Positions 1 to 7,702 are shown, counted from the stretch's first letter. The stretch is 64,000 nucleotides of DNA from an uncultured Eubacteriales bacterium (GCA_900539225.1 UQBO01000002.1:62001-126000); one strand, 5' to 3'. The notes: generated from the sequence alone by a model not told the origin. Made by a program: numbers and translations.

Positions 1-60
1 CTTGCCATGGGCATAAAGATTATAGATAGCAAAGACGGACAAAGATGGGAAAGGATCTAG
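1..60 (+). CDS. cysS: Cysteinyl-tRNA synthetase, C-terminal end (partial)
   Basis: Only the last 19 codons and a TAG stop are inside the window. The reading frame ends in a Gly-Ile-Lys-Ile-x-Asp...Asp-Gly-x-x-Trp-Glu pattern typical of the last residues of CysRS. The next gene, mrnC, follows cysS directly in many Firmicutes, which supports the call. The two genes overlap by 16 bases, so they are probably translated from one message. Identity rests on a short tail plus context. Confidence 0.7.
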   Translation, partial: LAMGIKIIDSKDGQRWERI

Positions 61-461
61 ATATAAGCGAACTTTTCGGTATTGAGTACAGTGATGCTGA
101 AATTAATGAGATGAGCCCAATAAGGCTTGCCTACATTGGCGACGCTGTCTACGAGCTCTTCGTTAGATATTACATCGCGAAAGAGCCGCTAAAGGCGCAC
201 GAGCTGCAAAAGCTATCGACAAAGTATGTAAGTGCTTATGCGCAAAGAGATGCTTTTGAAAAGATAAAGGATCATCTTACAGAGGACGAACTTTATGTCT
301 TTAAAAGAGCCAGAAACCATAAATCACACAAGGCACCAAAGAATACGGACAACAGTGCATATAAGGTGTCAACAGGCTTTGAAGCTCTCATTGCATATCT
401 ATTTTTGAAGAAAGAATACACTAGACTTTTTGAGCTAGTTACAATATGTTTGGAGGATTAA
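45..461 (+). CDS. mrnC: Mini-ribonuclease 3
   Basis: Mini-III is a dimeric RNase III-type endonuclease without a dsRNA-binding domain; in Bacillus it matures 23S rRNA ends. The 138-residue protein has the family length. The motif Arg-Leu-Ala-Tyr-Ile-Gly-Asp-Ala-Val-Tyr-Glu (about residues 27-37) carries the metal-binding Asp and Glu, and a second acidic region lies near residue 115. The start ATG lies inside cysS, and rlmB begins 2 bases after the stop, so cysS-mrnC-rlmB form one unit. This is the usual order in Firmicutes. No odd feature seen. Confidence 0.93.
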   Translation: MGKDLDISELFGIEYSDAEINEMSPIRLAYIGDAVYELFVRYYIAKEPLKAHELQKLSTKYVSAYAQRDAFEKIKDHLTEDELYVFKRARNHKSHKAPKNTDNSAYKVSTGFEALIAYLFLKKEYTRLFELVTICLED

Positions 462-462
462 A

Positions 463-1209
463 TTGGAAGAACAATATATATACGGAAGAAATCCCGTTAT
501 GGAACTTTTGAAGAATGGCAGAGCCATCGACAAATTATATGTGCAAAAAGGAGAGCTAAAGGGCTCAATCTTCAGAATTTTAAGCCTTGCAAATGAACAT
601 GGCATCATAGTACAAAGAGTTGAGAGAGAAAAGCTTGACTCACTAGCAAAGGGCGAAGTGCATCAAGGCGTTGTCGCATTTACAGCAGGTTTTGAATACA
701 AAAGTATTGAAGATGGCTTTAAGCTTGCAGAGGAAAAAGGTGAGGACCCTTTCTTTGTAGTTTTAGACGGTATTGAAGATACTCATAATCTAGGCGCAAT
801 CATTAGAACAGCTGAGTGCGCTGGCGTTCACGCGGTTATCATACCAAAGAGAAGATCAGCTATGGTTAACGAAACAGTTTATAAAGCTTCAGCAGGAGCA
901 GTTGATAACATGATAGTTGTGAACGTAACTAACCTTAATCAAACGATAAAAGAGCTTAAAGAAAGAAACGTATGGATATACGGACTTGATATGGATGGCC
1001 AAAAATACACAAAAGCAAATCTATTGGGCCCAGTAGCCTTAGTAGTTGGATCAGAAGGCAAAGGCTTATCAGATCTTGTTAAAAAGAACTGCGACGCTAT
1101 AATTAGCCTACCAATGTTTGGCAAGACAAACTCATTAAACGCATCAAATGCGGCAGCTATTGCCATGTATGAAATTTTAAGACAGAAGGATGAAAAAGAA
1201 AAAGCTTAG
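463..1209 (+). CDS. rlmB: 23S rRNA (guanosine-2'-O-)-methyltransferase, TrmH/RlmB family
   Basis: SpoU-class SAM-dependent enzyme expected to methylate the 2'-OH of a conserved 23S rRNA guanosine. The start codon is TTG, placed after a TTTGGAGG site. An N-terminal substrate-binding domain (about residues 1-75, beginning Tyr-Gly-Arg-Asn-Pro-Val) is followed by the knotted SpoU domain. Its motifs are visible: Asp-x-x-His-Asn-Leu-Gly-Ala-Ile-Ile-Arg-Thr (motif 1), Val-Gly-Ser-Glu-Gly-Lys-Gly-Leu (motif 2) and Pro-Met-x-Gly-x-x-x-Ser-Leu-Asn-Ala-Ser (motif 3). Length (248 residues) is normal. The gene sits between mrnC and the NYN nuclease, as in other Firmicutes. Confidence 0.93.
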   Translation: MEEQYIYGRNPVMELLKNGRAIDKLYVQKGELKGSIFRILSLANEHGIIVQRVEREKLDSLAKGEVHQGVVAFTAGFEYKSIEDGFKLAEEKGEDPFFVVLDGIEDTHNLGAIIRTAECAGVHAVIIPKRRSAMVNETVYKASAGAVDNMIVVNVTNLNQTIKELKERNVWIYGLDMDGQKYTKANLLGPVALVVGSEGKGLSDLVKKNCDAIISLPMFGKTNSLNASNAAAIAMYEILRQKDEKEKA

Positions 1210-1708
1210 GCAAATACTCTACGTTGACGGCTACAACGTCATCAACTCGTGGGAGCATTTGAGAGATAGAAAGGAAGAGTCTCTAGAGGCTGCTCGTGAT
1301 GAGCTGGAGAACATCCTAGAAGAATACATGCGCTATAATAAAGAGCGCATCATACTTGTCTACGATGGCCACCTGATTAAAGGTAATCAAGGCGAAAAGA
1401 AAATAGTAAAGGGCCTTGAGATAGTTTTTACTAAGGAGAATATCACGGCAGACTCATATATTGAGAGGGAAGTAGCTAATATGCCTTATGGCTATAGGAT
1501 AAGAGTCGCGACAAGTGACCTTGCCGAGCAAAGCCTTATCTTTCAAAGAGGCGCCTCAAGACTTAGCTCAAGAGAGCTCGCTATAGAGATAGAAAATTCT
1601 AAGCGTACACAAAAAAGAATTTCTAAGAAAATCAATATGATTAATAACATGAAAATATCTGGCATCGATGAAGCAGAACTGGATAAATTGAAGGATTTAG
1701 ATTTATAA
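1190..1708 (+). CDS. rae1: NYN-domain ribosome-associated endoribonuclease (Rae1/YacP-like)
   Basis: 172-residue YacP/Rae1 family protein. In Bacillus subtilis Rae1 enters the ribosomal A site and cuts mRNA. The PIN-like NYN fold is shown by an early Val-Asp-Gly-Tyr-Asn-Val-Ile-Asn motif (about residues 12-19), a Val-Tyr-Asp-Gly-His strand near residue 57, an Ala-Asp-Ser-Tyr-Ile-Glu segment and an Ala-Thr-Ser-Asp acidic turn. The ATG overlaps the end of rlmB by 20 bases, so the two are coupled. The cysS-mrnC-rlmB-rae1 order is the classical Firmicute order. It is the last gene before the rpmG promoter. Confidence 0.88.
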   Translation: MKKKKLRQILYVDGYNVINSWEHLRDRKEESLEAARDELENILEEYMRYNKERIILVYDGHLIKGNQGEKKIVKGLEIVFTKENITADSYIEREVANMPYGYRIRVATSDLAEQSLIFQRGASRLSSRELAIEIENSKRTQKRISKKINMINNMKISGIDEAELDKLKDLDL

Positions 1709-1783
1709 AAAATAAAACAACTAAAAATAATTATATAATAAGGAAATAATATAAAAAATATATCAAAATAATTTAAAAAAAGC

Positions 1784-1812
1784 TTGACAAATTGACGAAA
1801 CTACGATAATAT
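1784..1812 (+). promoter_or_regulatory. Sigma-A-type promoter for rpmG-secE-nusG
   Basis: A perfect -35 TTGACA (1784-1789) is followed after 17 bases by TAATAT (1807-1812); GATAAT two bases upstream gives a 15-base spacer as an alternative. It lies in a 160-base gap in front of rpmG with no other gene. Just downstream, 1827-1847 forms an 8-bp hairpin (ATAATACT / AGTATTAT) in the 5' leader, close to the AGGAGGTG ribosome site. Confidence 0.65.
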
Positions 1813-1868
1813 ATATAGGTAGTTGTATAATACTTTTAGAGTATTATATGAGTAGGAGGTGTTTATAA

Positions 1869-2018
1869 ATGAGAGAAAAGGTCGTATTAGCTTGCACAGA
1901 ATGCAATCAAAGAAATTACACAACTAAGAAGAATAAGAAGAACACTACTGAAAGAATTGAACTTCAAAAGTACTGTAAGTTCTGCAAGAAGCACACAGCA
2001 CATAAAGAAACAAAATAA
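1869..2018 (+). CDS. rpmG: 50S ribosomal protein L33, zinc-ribbon form
   Basis: A 49-residue protein. It has two Cys-x-x-Cys pairs (Cys9/Cys12 and Cys37/Cys40), so it is the zinc-binding (C+) paralogue of L33. The body is rich in Lys and Arg with the family's Asn-Tyr-x-Thr-x-Lys-Asn-Lys core. An AGGAGGTG site stands 9 bases before the ATG. The rpmG-secE-nusG order is standard in Firmicutes. The tRNA-Trp gene often found here in other genera is not seen. Confidence 0.95.
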   Translation: MREKVVLACTECNQRNYTTKKNKKNTTERIELQKYCKFCKKHTAHKETK

Positions 2019-2036
2019 TTTTTAGGAGTTGATAAC

Positions 2037-2237
2037 ATGGCAGAAGTAGAAAAGAAAGGTAAAACAGGTAATTTCTTAAAAGGCGTTAAAGCTGAAATGA
2101 GAAAAGTTATTTGGCCTAGCAAGAAAGATTTAATTAATTACACATTAGTTGTAATTGGAATTAGTGTGGCTGTAGCTATACTAGTATACCTTATCGACTT
2201 GGGAATTGGCGCTATATTTAAACAAATTATTAAATAG
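2037..2237 (+). CDS. secE: Preprotein translocase subunit SecE
   Basis: Single-span essential subunit of the SecYEG channel. The 66-residue protein has the Gram-positive form: a charged amphipathic N-terminus containing Glu-Met-Arg-Lys-Val-Ile-Trp-Pro-Ser-Lys-Lys-Asp, which is the conserved SecE signature (about residues 21-32), then one membrane helix (about residues 38-60). It lies 18 bases after rpmG and 2 bases before nusG, so it belongs to the same message. Confidence 0.95.
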   Translation: MAEVEKKGKTGNFLKGVKAEMRKVIWPSKKDLINYTLVVIGISVAVAILVYLIDLGIGAIFKQIIK

Positions 2238-2239
2238 TA

Positions 2240-2836
2240 ATGAGCGATTTAGATTTAAATGAAAACAAGGCTAATTCTATCGATTTATCAGATAGAGAAG
2301 CCGATGCCAAATGGTATGTAATCCATACGTATTCAGGATATGAAAATAAGGTAAAAGCTACAATTGAAAAGATGATAGTTAATCGTGGCACAGCTGACGG
2401 TATTTTTAAAGTTGAAGTGCCTACAGAAGAATACGTAGAAAAAAAGGATGGCGTCAAAAAAATCAAATCCAGAAAGATATTCCCCAGCTACGTGCTAGTC
2501 AAGATGATTATCAACGATAAATCATGGTATTTAGTTAGAAATACCAGAGGAGTAACAGGTTTTGTTGGGCCACAATCAAAACCTATACCATTGACAGAGA
2601 AAGAGCTTTATAACTTAGGCGTTCACACTAAGTCCATCATAGACGATACTAAGAAGGACGTTAACTACAAACACGGAGATCACTTAGCCGTTACAGACGG
2701 ACCATTCAAGGGATTCGAAGCGATAGTTGACACAGTTAATGAAGACGCCGGCACTATAAAGTGCTCTGTTAATATGTTTGGTAGGGATACTCTTGTAGAG
2801 TTTGAATACTATCAAGTAAGCCCTATCACAAAATAG
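2240..2836 (+). CDS. nusG: Transcription termination/antitermination protein NusG
   Basis: NusG binds RNA polymerase and affects pausing, termination and coupling to the ribosome. The NGN domain begins near residue 24 with Trp-Tyr-Val-Ile-His-Thr-Tyr-Ser-Gly-Tyr-Glu. Phe-Pro-Ser-Tyr-Val-Leu-Val and Val-Arg-Asn-Thr-Arg-Gly-Val-Thr-Gly-Phe-Val-Gly follow. The C-terminal KOW domain (about residues 145-196) contains Asp-Gly-Pro-Phe-Lys-Gly-Phe. The extra acidic N-terminal 20 residues and 198-residue length are within the family range. The start is 2 bases after secE. Confidence 0.95.
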   Translation: MSDLDLNENKANSIDLSDREADAKWYVIHTYSGYENKVKATIEKMIVNRGTADGIFKVEVPTEEYVEKKDGVKKIKSRKIFPSYVLVKMIINDKSWYLVRNTRGVTGFVGPQSKPIPLTEKELYNLGVHTKSIIDDTKKDVNYKHGDHLAVTDGPFKGFEAIVDTVNEDAGTIKCSVNMFGRDTLVEFEYYQVSPITK

Positions 2837-2897
2837 CTATTATCATAAAGATAATATATATAAGTGCGTAAAGCACAAAAATCGAGGAGGTGCGAAT

Positions 2898-3323
2898 ATG
2901 GCAAAAAAAGTTAGCGCAATTGTCAAACTTCAAATACCGGCTGGAAAAGCTACACCTGCACCACCGGTAGGAACTGCACTTGGACCACACGGCGTAAATA
3001 TTATGCAATTTACAAAGGAGTTCAATGCTAAGACTCAAGATAAAGTAGGTCTAATCATACCAGTTGTTTTAACTGTATATCAAGACAGATCATTTACTTT
3101 TATCACAAAGACACCACCAGCTCCAGTATTGATCAAGAAAGCTCTTAACATTCAAAGCGGTTCAGGCGAACCAAACAAAAAGAAAGTAGCTAAGCTTACA
3201 AAAGATCAAGTTAAGGAGATCGCAGAAATGAAGATGCCAGACTTAAATGCAGCAAGTGTAGAAGCAGCTATGAGCATGGTTGCTGGAACTGCAAGAAGTA
3301 TGGGCGTTGAAGTAGAAGAATAA
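2898..3323 (+). CDS. rplK: 50S ribosomal protein L11
   Basis: L11 builds the GTPase-associated centre with L10/L12 and 23S rRNA. The 141-residue protein has the family length. Its Pro-rich start (Leu-Gln-Ile-Pro-Ala-Gly-Lys-Ala, then Pro-Pro-Val-Gly-Thr-Ala-Leu-Gly) and C-terminal RNA-binding segment Ala-Gly-Thr-Ala-Arg-Ser-Met-Gly are typical. A strong GAGGAGGTG site precedes the ATG. The 61-base gap from nusG contains a short hairpin with the sequence GTGCGTAAAGC, which is also present in the L10 leader. Confidence 0.96.
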   Translation: MAKKVSAIVKLQIPAGKATPAPPVGTALGPHGVNIMQFTKEFNAKTQDKVGLIIPVVLTVYQDRSFTFITKTPPAPVLIKKALNIQSGSGEPNKKKVAKLTKDQVKEIAEMKMPDLNAASVEAAMSMVAGTARSMGVEVEE

Positions 3324-3375
3324 TTCTACTTATTAGGTGGGAGAAAATTCGTTATTACCACAAGGAGGTTAGAAA

Positions 3376-4074
3376 ATGGCAAAAAGAGGTAAAAAATACC
3401 AAGACAGTTTAAAAGAATTCGATAAAAATGAATACTTCGAATCAGATGAAGCCATAGGCGTTGTTATTAAGACAGCTAAGGCGAAATTTGATGAAACTGT
3501 TGAACTACACTGCAGATTAGGTGTTGACTCAAGATATGCTGACCAACAAGTTAGAGGCGCAGTAGTTCTACCACACGGTACAGGTAAAACTAAAAAAGTT
3601 TTAGTTATCGCTAAGTCAGACAAACAAGAAGAAGCTAGAGAAGCAGGCGCAGACTATGTTGGAGCAGAAGACATGGTTGAAAAGATCCAAAAAGAAAACT
3701 GGTTTGATTATGACGTAATCGTTGCTACACCAGATACTATGGGTCTTATCGGTAGACTAGGTAAGGTTCTAGGTCCTAAGGGCTTAATGCCAAACCCTAA
3801 GTCAGGAACAGTTACATTTGAACTAGAAAAGTCTATCAAAGATATTAAAGCAGGTAAAGTTGAATATCGTTTGGACAAAGCAAACATCATTCACTGCCCA
3901 ATAGGTAAAGTATCATTTGGTCAAGAAAAGCTTCAAGAAAACTTTAATGCTATCATGTCAGCTATAATCAAAGCAAAACCAGCTGCAGCAAAAGGAAAGT
4001 ATTTAAGATCTGTTACACTTACTTCGACTATGGGTCCTGGAGTAAAAGTAAATAGCTCAAAAATTACTGAATAA
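3376..4074 (+). CDS. rplA: 50S ribosomal protein L1
   Basis: L1 forms the mobile stalk at the tRNA exit site and in many bacteria represses its own operon. The 232-residue protein shows the family landmarks: Arg-Gly-Lys-Lys-Tyr at the start, Leu-Pro-His-Gly-Thr-Gly-Lys in the middle, Leu-Gly-Lys-Val-Leu-Gly-Pro-Lys-Gly-Leu-Met-Pro-Asn-Pro-Lys (about residues 127-141) and Thr-Ser-Thr-Met-Gly-Pro-Gly near the end. An AAGGAGG site precedes the ATG. It follows rplK by 52 bases, and a new promoter and leader begin right after it. Confidence 0.96.
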   Translation: MAKRGKKYQDSLKEFDKNEYFESDEAIGVVIKTAKAKFDETVELHCRLGVDSRYADQQVRGAVVLPHGTGKTKKVLVIAKSDKQEEAREAGADYVGAEDMVEKIQKENWFDYDVIVATPDTMGLIGRLGKVLGPKGLMPNPKSGTVTFELEKSIKDIKAGKVEYRLDKANIIHCPIGKVSFGQEKLQENFNAIMSAIIKAKPAAAKGKYLRSVTLTSTMGPGVKVNSSKITE

Positions 4075-4078
4075 AGTA

Positions 4079-4107
4079 TTGACTTTTCAGAAAACTTTTG
4101 ATATAAT
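4079..4107 (+). promoter_or_regulatory. Sigma-A promoter for the L10 leader and rplJ-rplL
   Basis: TTGACT (4079-4084), a 17-base spacer and a perfect TATAAT (4102-4107). The -35 box starts 5 bases after the rplA stop, so rplJ-rplL can be transcribed apart from rplK-rplA, consistent with the higher need for L7/L12. Confidence 0.85.
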
Positions 4108-4113
4108 AAACTA

Positions 4114-4303
4114 GTTAACAGAGTTAATTTAATAGGAATATATAAACCGTAGACAGTAGGTGCGTAAAGCTTAATTACCTACCGAGGATATGATAAGCCA
4201 GTATCAACCCCCTTATGTCTATAAGAGGGTTTTTTATTGACATAGATTATAAACGGGATTAGCAATAAGCTAAGATTCCTATTTTTCCAGTGGAGGTGAA
4301 ATA
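4114..4303 (+). promoter_or_regulatory. Ribosomal protein L10 leader (autoregulatory RNA)
   Basis: The 190-base 5' leader of rplJ contains the features of the Firmicute L10 leader: an AACCGTAGACAGTAGGTG segment pairing with CTACCGAGG through a kinked stem (about 4145-4187), and then an intrinsic terminator. Known biology: an L10(L12)4 complex binds this kink-turn-like site and represses the operon. The position directly upstream of rplJ supports the call. I have not scored it against a covariance model. Confidence 0.8.
4206..4236 (+). terminator. Intrinsic terminator / attenuator inside the L10 leader
   Basis: AACCC-C-CTTAT pairs with ATAAG-A-GGGTT across a 4-base loop (one C/A mismatch), followed by seven T residues. 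It lies between the promoter and rplJ, so it must be passed for rplJ-rplL expression. That fits attenuation of the operon by L10 binding. Confidence 0.8.
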
Positions 4304-4837
4304 GTGAAAGAACATGTTTTAGAACAAAAGAAACAAGTTGTTCAAGAAATTAAAGAAAAACTTGAAAAATCAGAATCCATAGTTCTTATGGACTATAAAG
4401 GATTAAACGTTGCAGATGTTACTGATTTAAGAAGGCAATGCAGAGAAAGCAATGTTGAGTATAAAGTTTACAAAAACACTATGCTTAGATTTGCTCTACA
4501 CGAATTTGGCGTTGAAGGCTTAGATGAGTACTTGGAAGGAACAAATGCTGTTGCATTTGCATACGACGATCCAAGTTCAGCTGCAAAAGTAGCTTACAAG
4601 TTTGCTAAAGAAAATGACAAACTTGAAATCAAAATCGGTTTAGTTGATAAAGACATATTTGATGTAAATCAATTAAAGCAATTATCAGAACTACCATCGA
4701 AGGAAGTTCTTATCGCAAAAGTACTTGGCGGCTTAAATGGACCAATCCAAGGTTTTGCAAATGTATTAAATGGAACTATGAAGGGCTTAGTTGTAGCTCT
4801 TAACCAAATTGCTGAAAAGAAAGCAGCAGAAGCATAA
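4304..4837 (+). CDS. rplJ: 50S ribosomal protein L10
   Basis: L10 anchors the L7/L12 dimers on the ribosomal stalk and represses its own leader. The start codon is GTG with GGAGGTGA 4 bases upstream. The N-terminal rRNA-binding region has Asp-Tyr-Lys-Gly-Leu (about residues 29-33) and Leu-Arg-Arg-Gln-Cys-Arg, then Val-Tyr-Lys-Asn-Thr. The C-terminal helix that binds L12 follows about residue 135. Length is 177 residues, as expected. rplL begins 26 bases after the stop. Confidence 0.96.
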   Translation: MKEHVLEQKKQVVQEIKEKLEKSESIVLMDYKGLNVADVTDLRRQCRESNVEYKVYKNTMLRFALHEFGVEGLDEYLEGTNAVAFAYDDPSSAAKVAYKFAKENDKLEIKIGLVDKDIFDVNQLKQLSELPSKEVLIAKVLGGLNGPIQGFANVLNGTMKGLVVALNQIAEKKAAEA

Positions 4838-4863
4838 ATAAAAATATTTTGGAGGTATTTATA

Positions 4864-5244
4864 ATGTCAGAAAAAGTTACAAATTTAATTGAAGAAGTAA
4901 AATCACTTACAGTTTTAGAATTATCAGAACTAGTTAAAGCATTAGAAGAAGAATTCGGAGTATCAGCAGCAGCTCCAGTAGCAGTTGCAGCAGCTCCAGC
5001 AGCAGGCGGAGCAGCTCCAGCAGCAGAAGAAAAATCAGATTTCGATGTAGTTCTTGAAGAAGCTGGCGCTGAAAAGATCAAAGTTATCAAAGTAGTTAGA
5101 GAAATCACTGGCTTAGGCTTAAAGGACGCTAAGGACTTAGTTGACGGAGCTCCTAAGACAATCAAAGAAGCTGCACCAAAGGCAGAAGCTGACGAAATGA
5201 AGAAGAAACTTGAAGAAGTTGGAGCAAAAGTTACATTAAAGTAA
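4864..5244 (+). CDS. rplL: 50S ribosomal protein L7/L12
   Basis: Stalk protein that recruits translation factors. I chose the ATG at 4864 because GGAGGT stands just before it; an upstream in-frame TTG would place the ribosome site inside the gene. The 126-residue protein has an N-terminal dimer domain (residues 1-33), an Ala/Pro/Gly-rich hinge (about 40-60), and the C-terminal domain with Lys-Ile-x-Val-Ile-Lys-x-Val-Arg and Gly-Leu-Gly-Leu-Lys-Asp-Ala-Lys. A terminator follows closely. Confidence 0.97.
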   Translation: MSEKVTNLIEEVKSLTVLELSELVKALEEEFGVSAAAPVAVAAAPAAGGAAPAAEEKSDFDVVLEEAGAEKIKVIKVVREITGLGLKDAKDLVDGAPKTIKEAAPKAEADEMKKKLEEVGAKVTLK

Positions 5245-5260
5245 TTTAGATAAACTTATT

Positions 5261-5287
5261 AAAAGCAGCCATGTGGCTGCTTTTTTT
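5261..5287 (+). terminator. Intrinsic terminator after rplL
   Basis: AAAAGCAGCC and GGCTGCTTTT pair around a 4-base ATGT loop, followed by an unbroken T-run to 5287. It closes the rplJ-rplL unit. The next gene starts only 18 bases further on. Confidence 0.92.
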
Positions 5288-5305
5288 GTACATAGAGGTG
5301 GTCTA

Positions 5306-5791
5306 ATGGTTAGAAGAGCAAATAAAAATGATCTTATTAGCATCATGCCGATATATGATGCAGCTAAGTCTAAGATGCGCGCGGATGGCAATATGCATCA
5401 GTGGAGCAATACTTATCCCGATGAAGAAACGCTTTTAGCTGACATAGCAAGGGGAGAATTATATATAGCTTGCGAAGATGATGAGATATATGGGGTCTTT
5501 ATGCTTAGCTTTTCTGGTGAAGAGACTTATAAAGAAATTCAAGGCGCGTGGCTTAACAATGAGCCCTACGCTGTCATTCATAGAATCGCTAGCCTTGGCA
5601 AGGGAAGAAACTTACTTAAGGATGCTATAGATTTTGCTTTTGCTAGCACAGAGAACATCCGCATCGATACTCACGAAGATAACAATATTATGCGAAGTCT
5701 TCTTAATAAATTAGGCTTTACTTATACGGGCATCATTCATCTAAAAAGTGGTGACGAGAGACGGGCGTATCAATTAATTAAAAGCAAATAA
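5306..5791 (+). CDS. GNAT-family N-acetyltransferase
   Basis: A 161-residue acyltransferase of unknown substrate. The ATG at 5306 has AGAGGTGG in front; the longer frame would begin inside the rplL terminator. The N-terminus Val-Arg-Arg-Ala-Asn-Lys-Asn-Asp is GNAT-like, and the C-terminal part has a beta4-alpha3 region (Ala-Val-Ile-His-Arg-Ile-Ala-Ser...Gly-Lys-Gly-Arg-Asn) followed by Ile-Asp-Thr-His-Glu-Asp-Asn, Leu-Gly-Phe-Thr-Tyr-Thr-Gly. This pattern is common in Firmicute GNATs annotated only at family level. It stands alone between two terminators. Confidence 0.85.
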   Translation: MVRRANKNDLISIMPIYDAAKSKMRADGNMHQWSNTYPDEETLLADIARGELYIACEDDEIYGVFMLSFSGEETYKEIQGAWLNNEPYAVIHRIASLGKGRNLLKDAIDFAFASTENIRIDTHEDNNIMRSLLNKLGFTYTGIIHLKSGDERRAYQLIKSK

Positions 5792-5798
5792 ACTACAA

Positions 5799-5830
5799 AA
5801 AACACCTTATCGCGCTTGATAAGGTGTTTT
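5799..5830. terminator. Bidirectional intrinsic terminator between convergent genes
   Basis: AAAACACCTTATC and GATAAGGTGTTTT form a perfect 13-bp stem with a 6-base loop. T-runs on both strands allow it to stop both the rightward GNAT gene and the leftward peptidase gene. Confidence 0.9.
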
Positions 5831-5833
5831 CTA

Positions 5834-6646
5834 TTAGTATGATGTGATATACATAACTTTGGCTAAGTATGGACTTATCTCGTCAAAATCGTACCAACCA
5901 GAGCTTCTGTAATTATTCTCTTCGCCATTAGGGTTTGAGATATAGACCTTGCCGTCATCTGTCGCAGCAAGTAGAACCATGTAATGCGACTTGCTCGTAA
6001 AGCGATTTTCCTCTGGTTTATTCCATATACATACAATGACGGGTCTATTCGTTTTAAGATGACTGGTTATACTTTCCTTTGATAAAGATTTTGCGTCGAA
6101 ATAAAAGTCTGTATTGTCGACGCCGTAACTCTTTAGCTCCTTCGAAAGCTTTGTATAGTCGAGGCGAGGGTAGTACTTCTCACGGAGATCTTCTGGCGTA
6201 AGATTTTGACCGTAGCCCGACAAAACTATGGACATGGCGGTGATGCCACAGCCGTAGTCTTCCATACAGCCGTTCCAATACTCATTGTCCTTCCACGGCT
6301 CGACATTTTGCTTATACTCAGTAAAAGTCTTTTTATTTGCATCCACTGTTGTGAACTTTGTGAAATAGCCTTCGCCACTTATCTTTTCTTGACCAACGCC
6401 GTTATAATTTTCGTTCGTATCCATCTTAATATTTTTATATGGACTACTTATGCCAGTTTTTTCTAAGTAATAGTTAAGCGTGTCATTGGCGCTTTCAATT
6501 ATATCGCTTCTAAGTCTAGCTTTTTTAATTAATGTGAAAGATATAATTAATACTATTAAAGCGAAGAAAAATATTCTTCTTCTCTTTCTTTTTCTTCTTA
6601 GCTTTCTCTTTTTATTTATGTATGCTCTGGATTTATTATTATCCAT
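5834..6646 (-). CDS. Membrane-anchored C39-like cysteine peptidase
   Basis: 270-residue extracytoplasmic protein of the Peptidase_C39_2 (BtlB-like) type. A very basic start (residues 1-24) is followed by one membrane helix (about 25-40), then an outside domain. Catalytic candidates: Cys in Asp-Tyr-Gly-Cys-Gly-Ile-Thr-Ala-Met-Ser (about residue 133), His in Ser-His-Tyr-Met-Val-Leu (about 222) and Asn in Ile-Ser-Asn-Pro-Asn-Gly (about 239). Role is unknown; such proteins cleave peptides at the cell surface. Start ATG has GAAGGGATG upstream. A TATAAT at 6668-6673 (reverse) may be its -10 element. Confidence 0.8.
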   Translation of the reverse strand: MDNNKSRAYINKKRKLRRKRKRRRIFFFALIVLIISFTLIKKARLRSDIIESANDTLNYYLEKTGISSPYKNIKMDTNENYNGVGQEKISGEGYFTKFTTVDANKKTFTEYKQNVEPWKDNEYWNGCMEDYGCGITAMSIVLSGYGQNLTPEDLREKYYPRLDYTKLSKELKSYGVDNTDFYFDAKSLSKESITSHLKTNRPVIVCIWNKPEENRFTSKSHYMVLLAATDDGKVYISNPNGEENNYRSSGWYDFDEISPYLAKVMYITSY

Positions 6647-6790
6647 ATAATCATCCCTTCTAAGACTATTATACTAGATAAATCTTAATTTTTTCTTAAA
6701 TAAGTCATAAAAATTTTTTTAAATTTAAAAATTCTCATGAAAAAGCAACTCATCTACTAATGATGAAGTGCTTATATATCTAAATTTTAA

Positions 6791-7678
6791 TTATCTTGTG
6801 TTAATCTCGATATTGTTATTTTCATTACCAATAACTTTTATATCAAATGGTCCGTCTCCTGTTTCTTCTGCATTTAGCGCAAGCGTTACTGTCTTGTATG
6901 CTATAACTTGTAGGGTTATGGTTGTTGGGCCTGGAGCAACGACTTGCGGATAGATTGTTATCTTATTATCCTTAAGTAGTACTTTTTCTACGCCAACTGT
7001 GTATCCTGGGTTAGGAAATTTCATTGTGAATGTGATTAGGATTTGATCTCCGACTTTTTTATAGAAGATGGATTCACCGTTGTTACTTAAACCCTCTGAG
7101 ATGTTTTGTACATCAAAGGATAGGTTTTTGGCTGTTTTTTCGCCTTCGTTATCCTTAAAAATCTTGTGTATTCTTTGCACGATTAAAACTCCTTCTACTT
7201 GTGATAGCCTTTTTTCTGGTGCATATTTCTTATCGCCATTGCCATATACTATGCCTTTATTTACAAGGTATTTTAACTTTTCTTTTTTAATCTTGTCCAT
7301 CTTTTCAATGTCAGTGAAGTCTATGTCTTTTTCTTCGCTACGAGCGAATTTTATGTTCTTCACACCGTCAAAGATGTAGTCAATCATTGATTCTCTTGTA
7401 AGATAGTTGGAGTCACCATATATACTTACTTTGAAGTCGCCGTATTCGTTCGATAGCTTTTCCAGTGCACTTGCAAATTGCTTTGCCTCTAGCGGAGCGT
7501 TTGGCTCGAACTTTGCATAATTATCTTTCGCAAGCTCTGTAAAGTACTTCTTCATAAATTCATCTTCAATCTTTTTCTTTGCCCAGTGACCGTTTAATTT
7601 ATCTACACCCATTGCCATGGCTGTGCTTGAAAGCAAAATGCATATCAATAACAGGGCACTTATAATTCTTTTCTTCAT
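6791..7678 (-). CDS. Secreted protein with SLH-like N-terminus and PrcB-type C-terminal domain
   Basis: 295 residues. A clear signal peptide (about 1-23, basic then hydrophobic, ending Ala-Met-Ala) leads into an S-layer-homology-like region (His-Trp-Ala-Lys-Lys-Lys-Ile-Glu near 31-38, further helices to about 165), which suggests anchoring to wall polymer. The C-terminal part (about 190-285) has Asn-Pro-Gly-Tyr-Thr-Val, Val-Val-Ala-Pro-Gly-Pro and Gln-Val-Ile-Ala-Tyr, the pattern of the PrcB_C protease-complex domain. GGAGGAAAAC precedes the ATG. The function is not known. It stands alone, transcribed leftwards. Confidence 0.72.
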   Translation of the reverse strand: MKKRIISALLLICILLSSTAMAMGVDKLNGHWAKKKIEDEFMKKYFTELAKDNYAKFEPNAPLEAKQFASALEKLSNEYGDFKVSIYGDSNYLTRESMIDYIFDGVKNIKFARSEEKDIDFTDIEKMDKIKKEKLKYLVNKGIVYGNGDKKYAPEKRLSQVEGVLIVQRIHKIFKDNEGEKTAKNLSFDVQNISEGLSNNGESIFYKKVGDQILITFTMKFPNPGYTVGVEKVLLKDNKITIYPQVVAPGPTTITLQVIAYKTVTLALNAEETGDGPFDIKVIGNENNNIEINTR

Positions 7679-7702
7679 ATGTTTTCCTCCTTTACTATGA
7701 TT

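Noticed and set aside
2019..2036. tRNA-Trp gene between rpmG and secE
   Set aside because: Only 18 bases separate the two genes; no tRNA fits.
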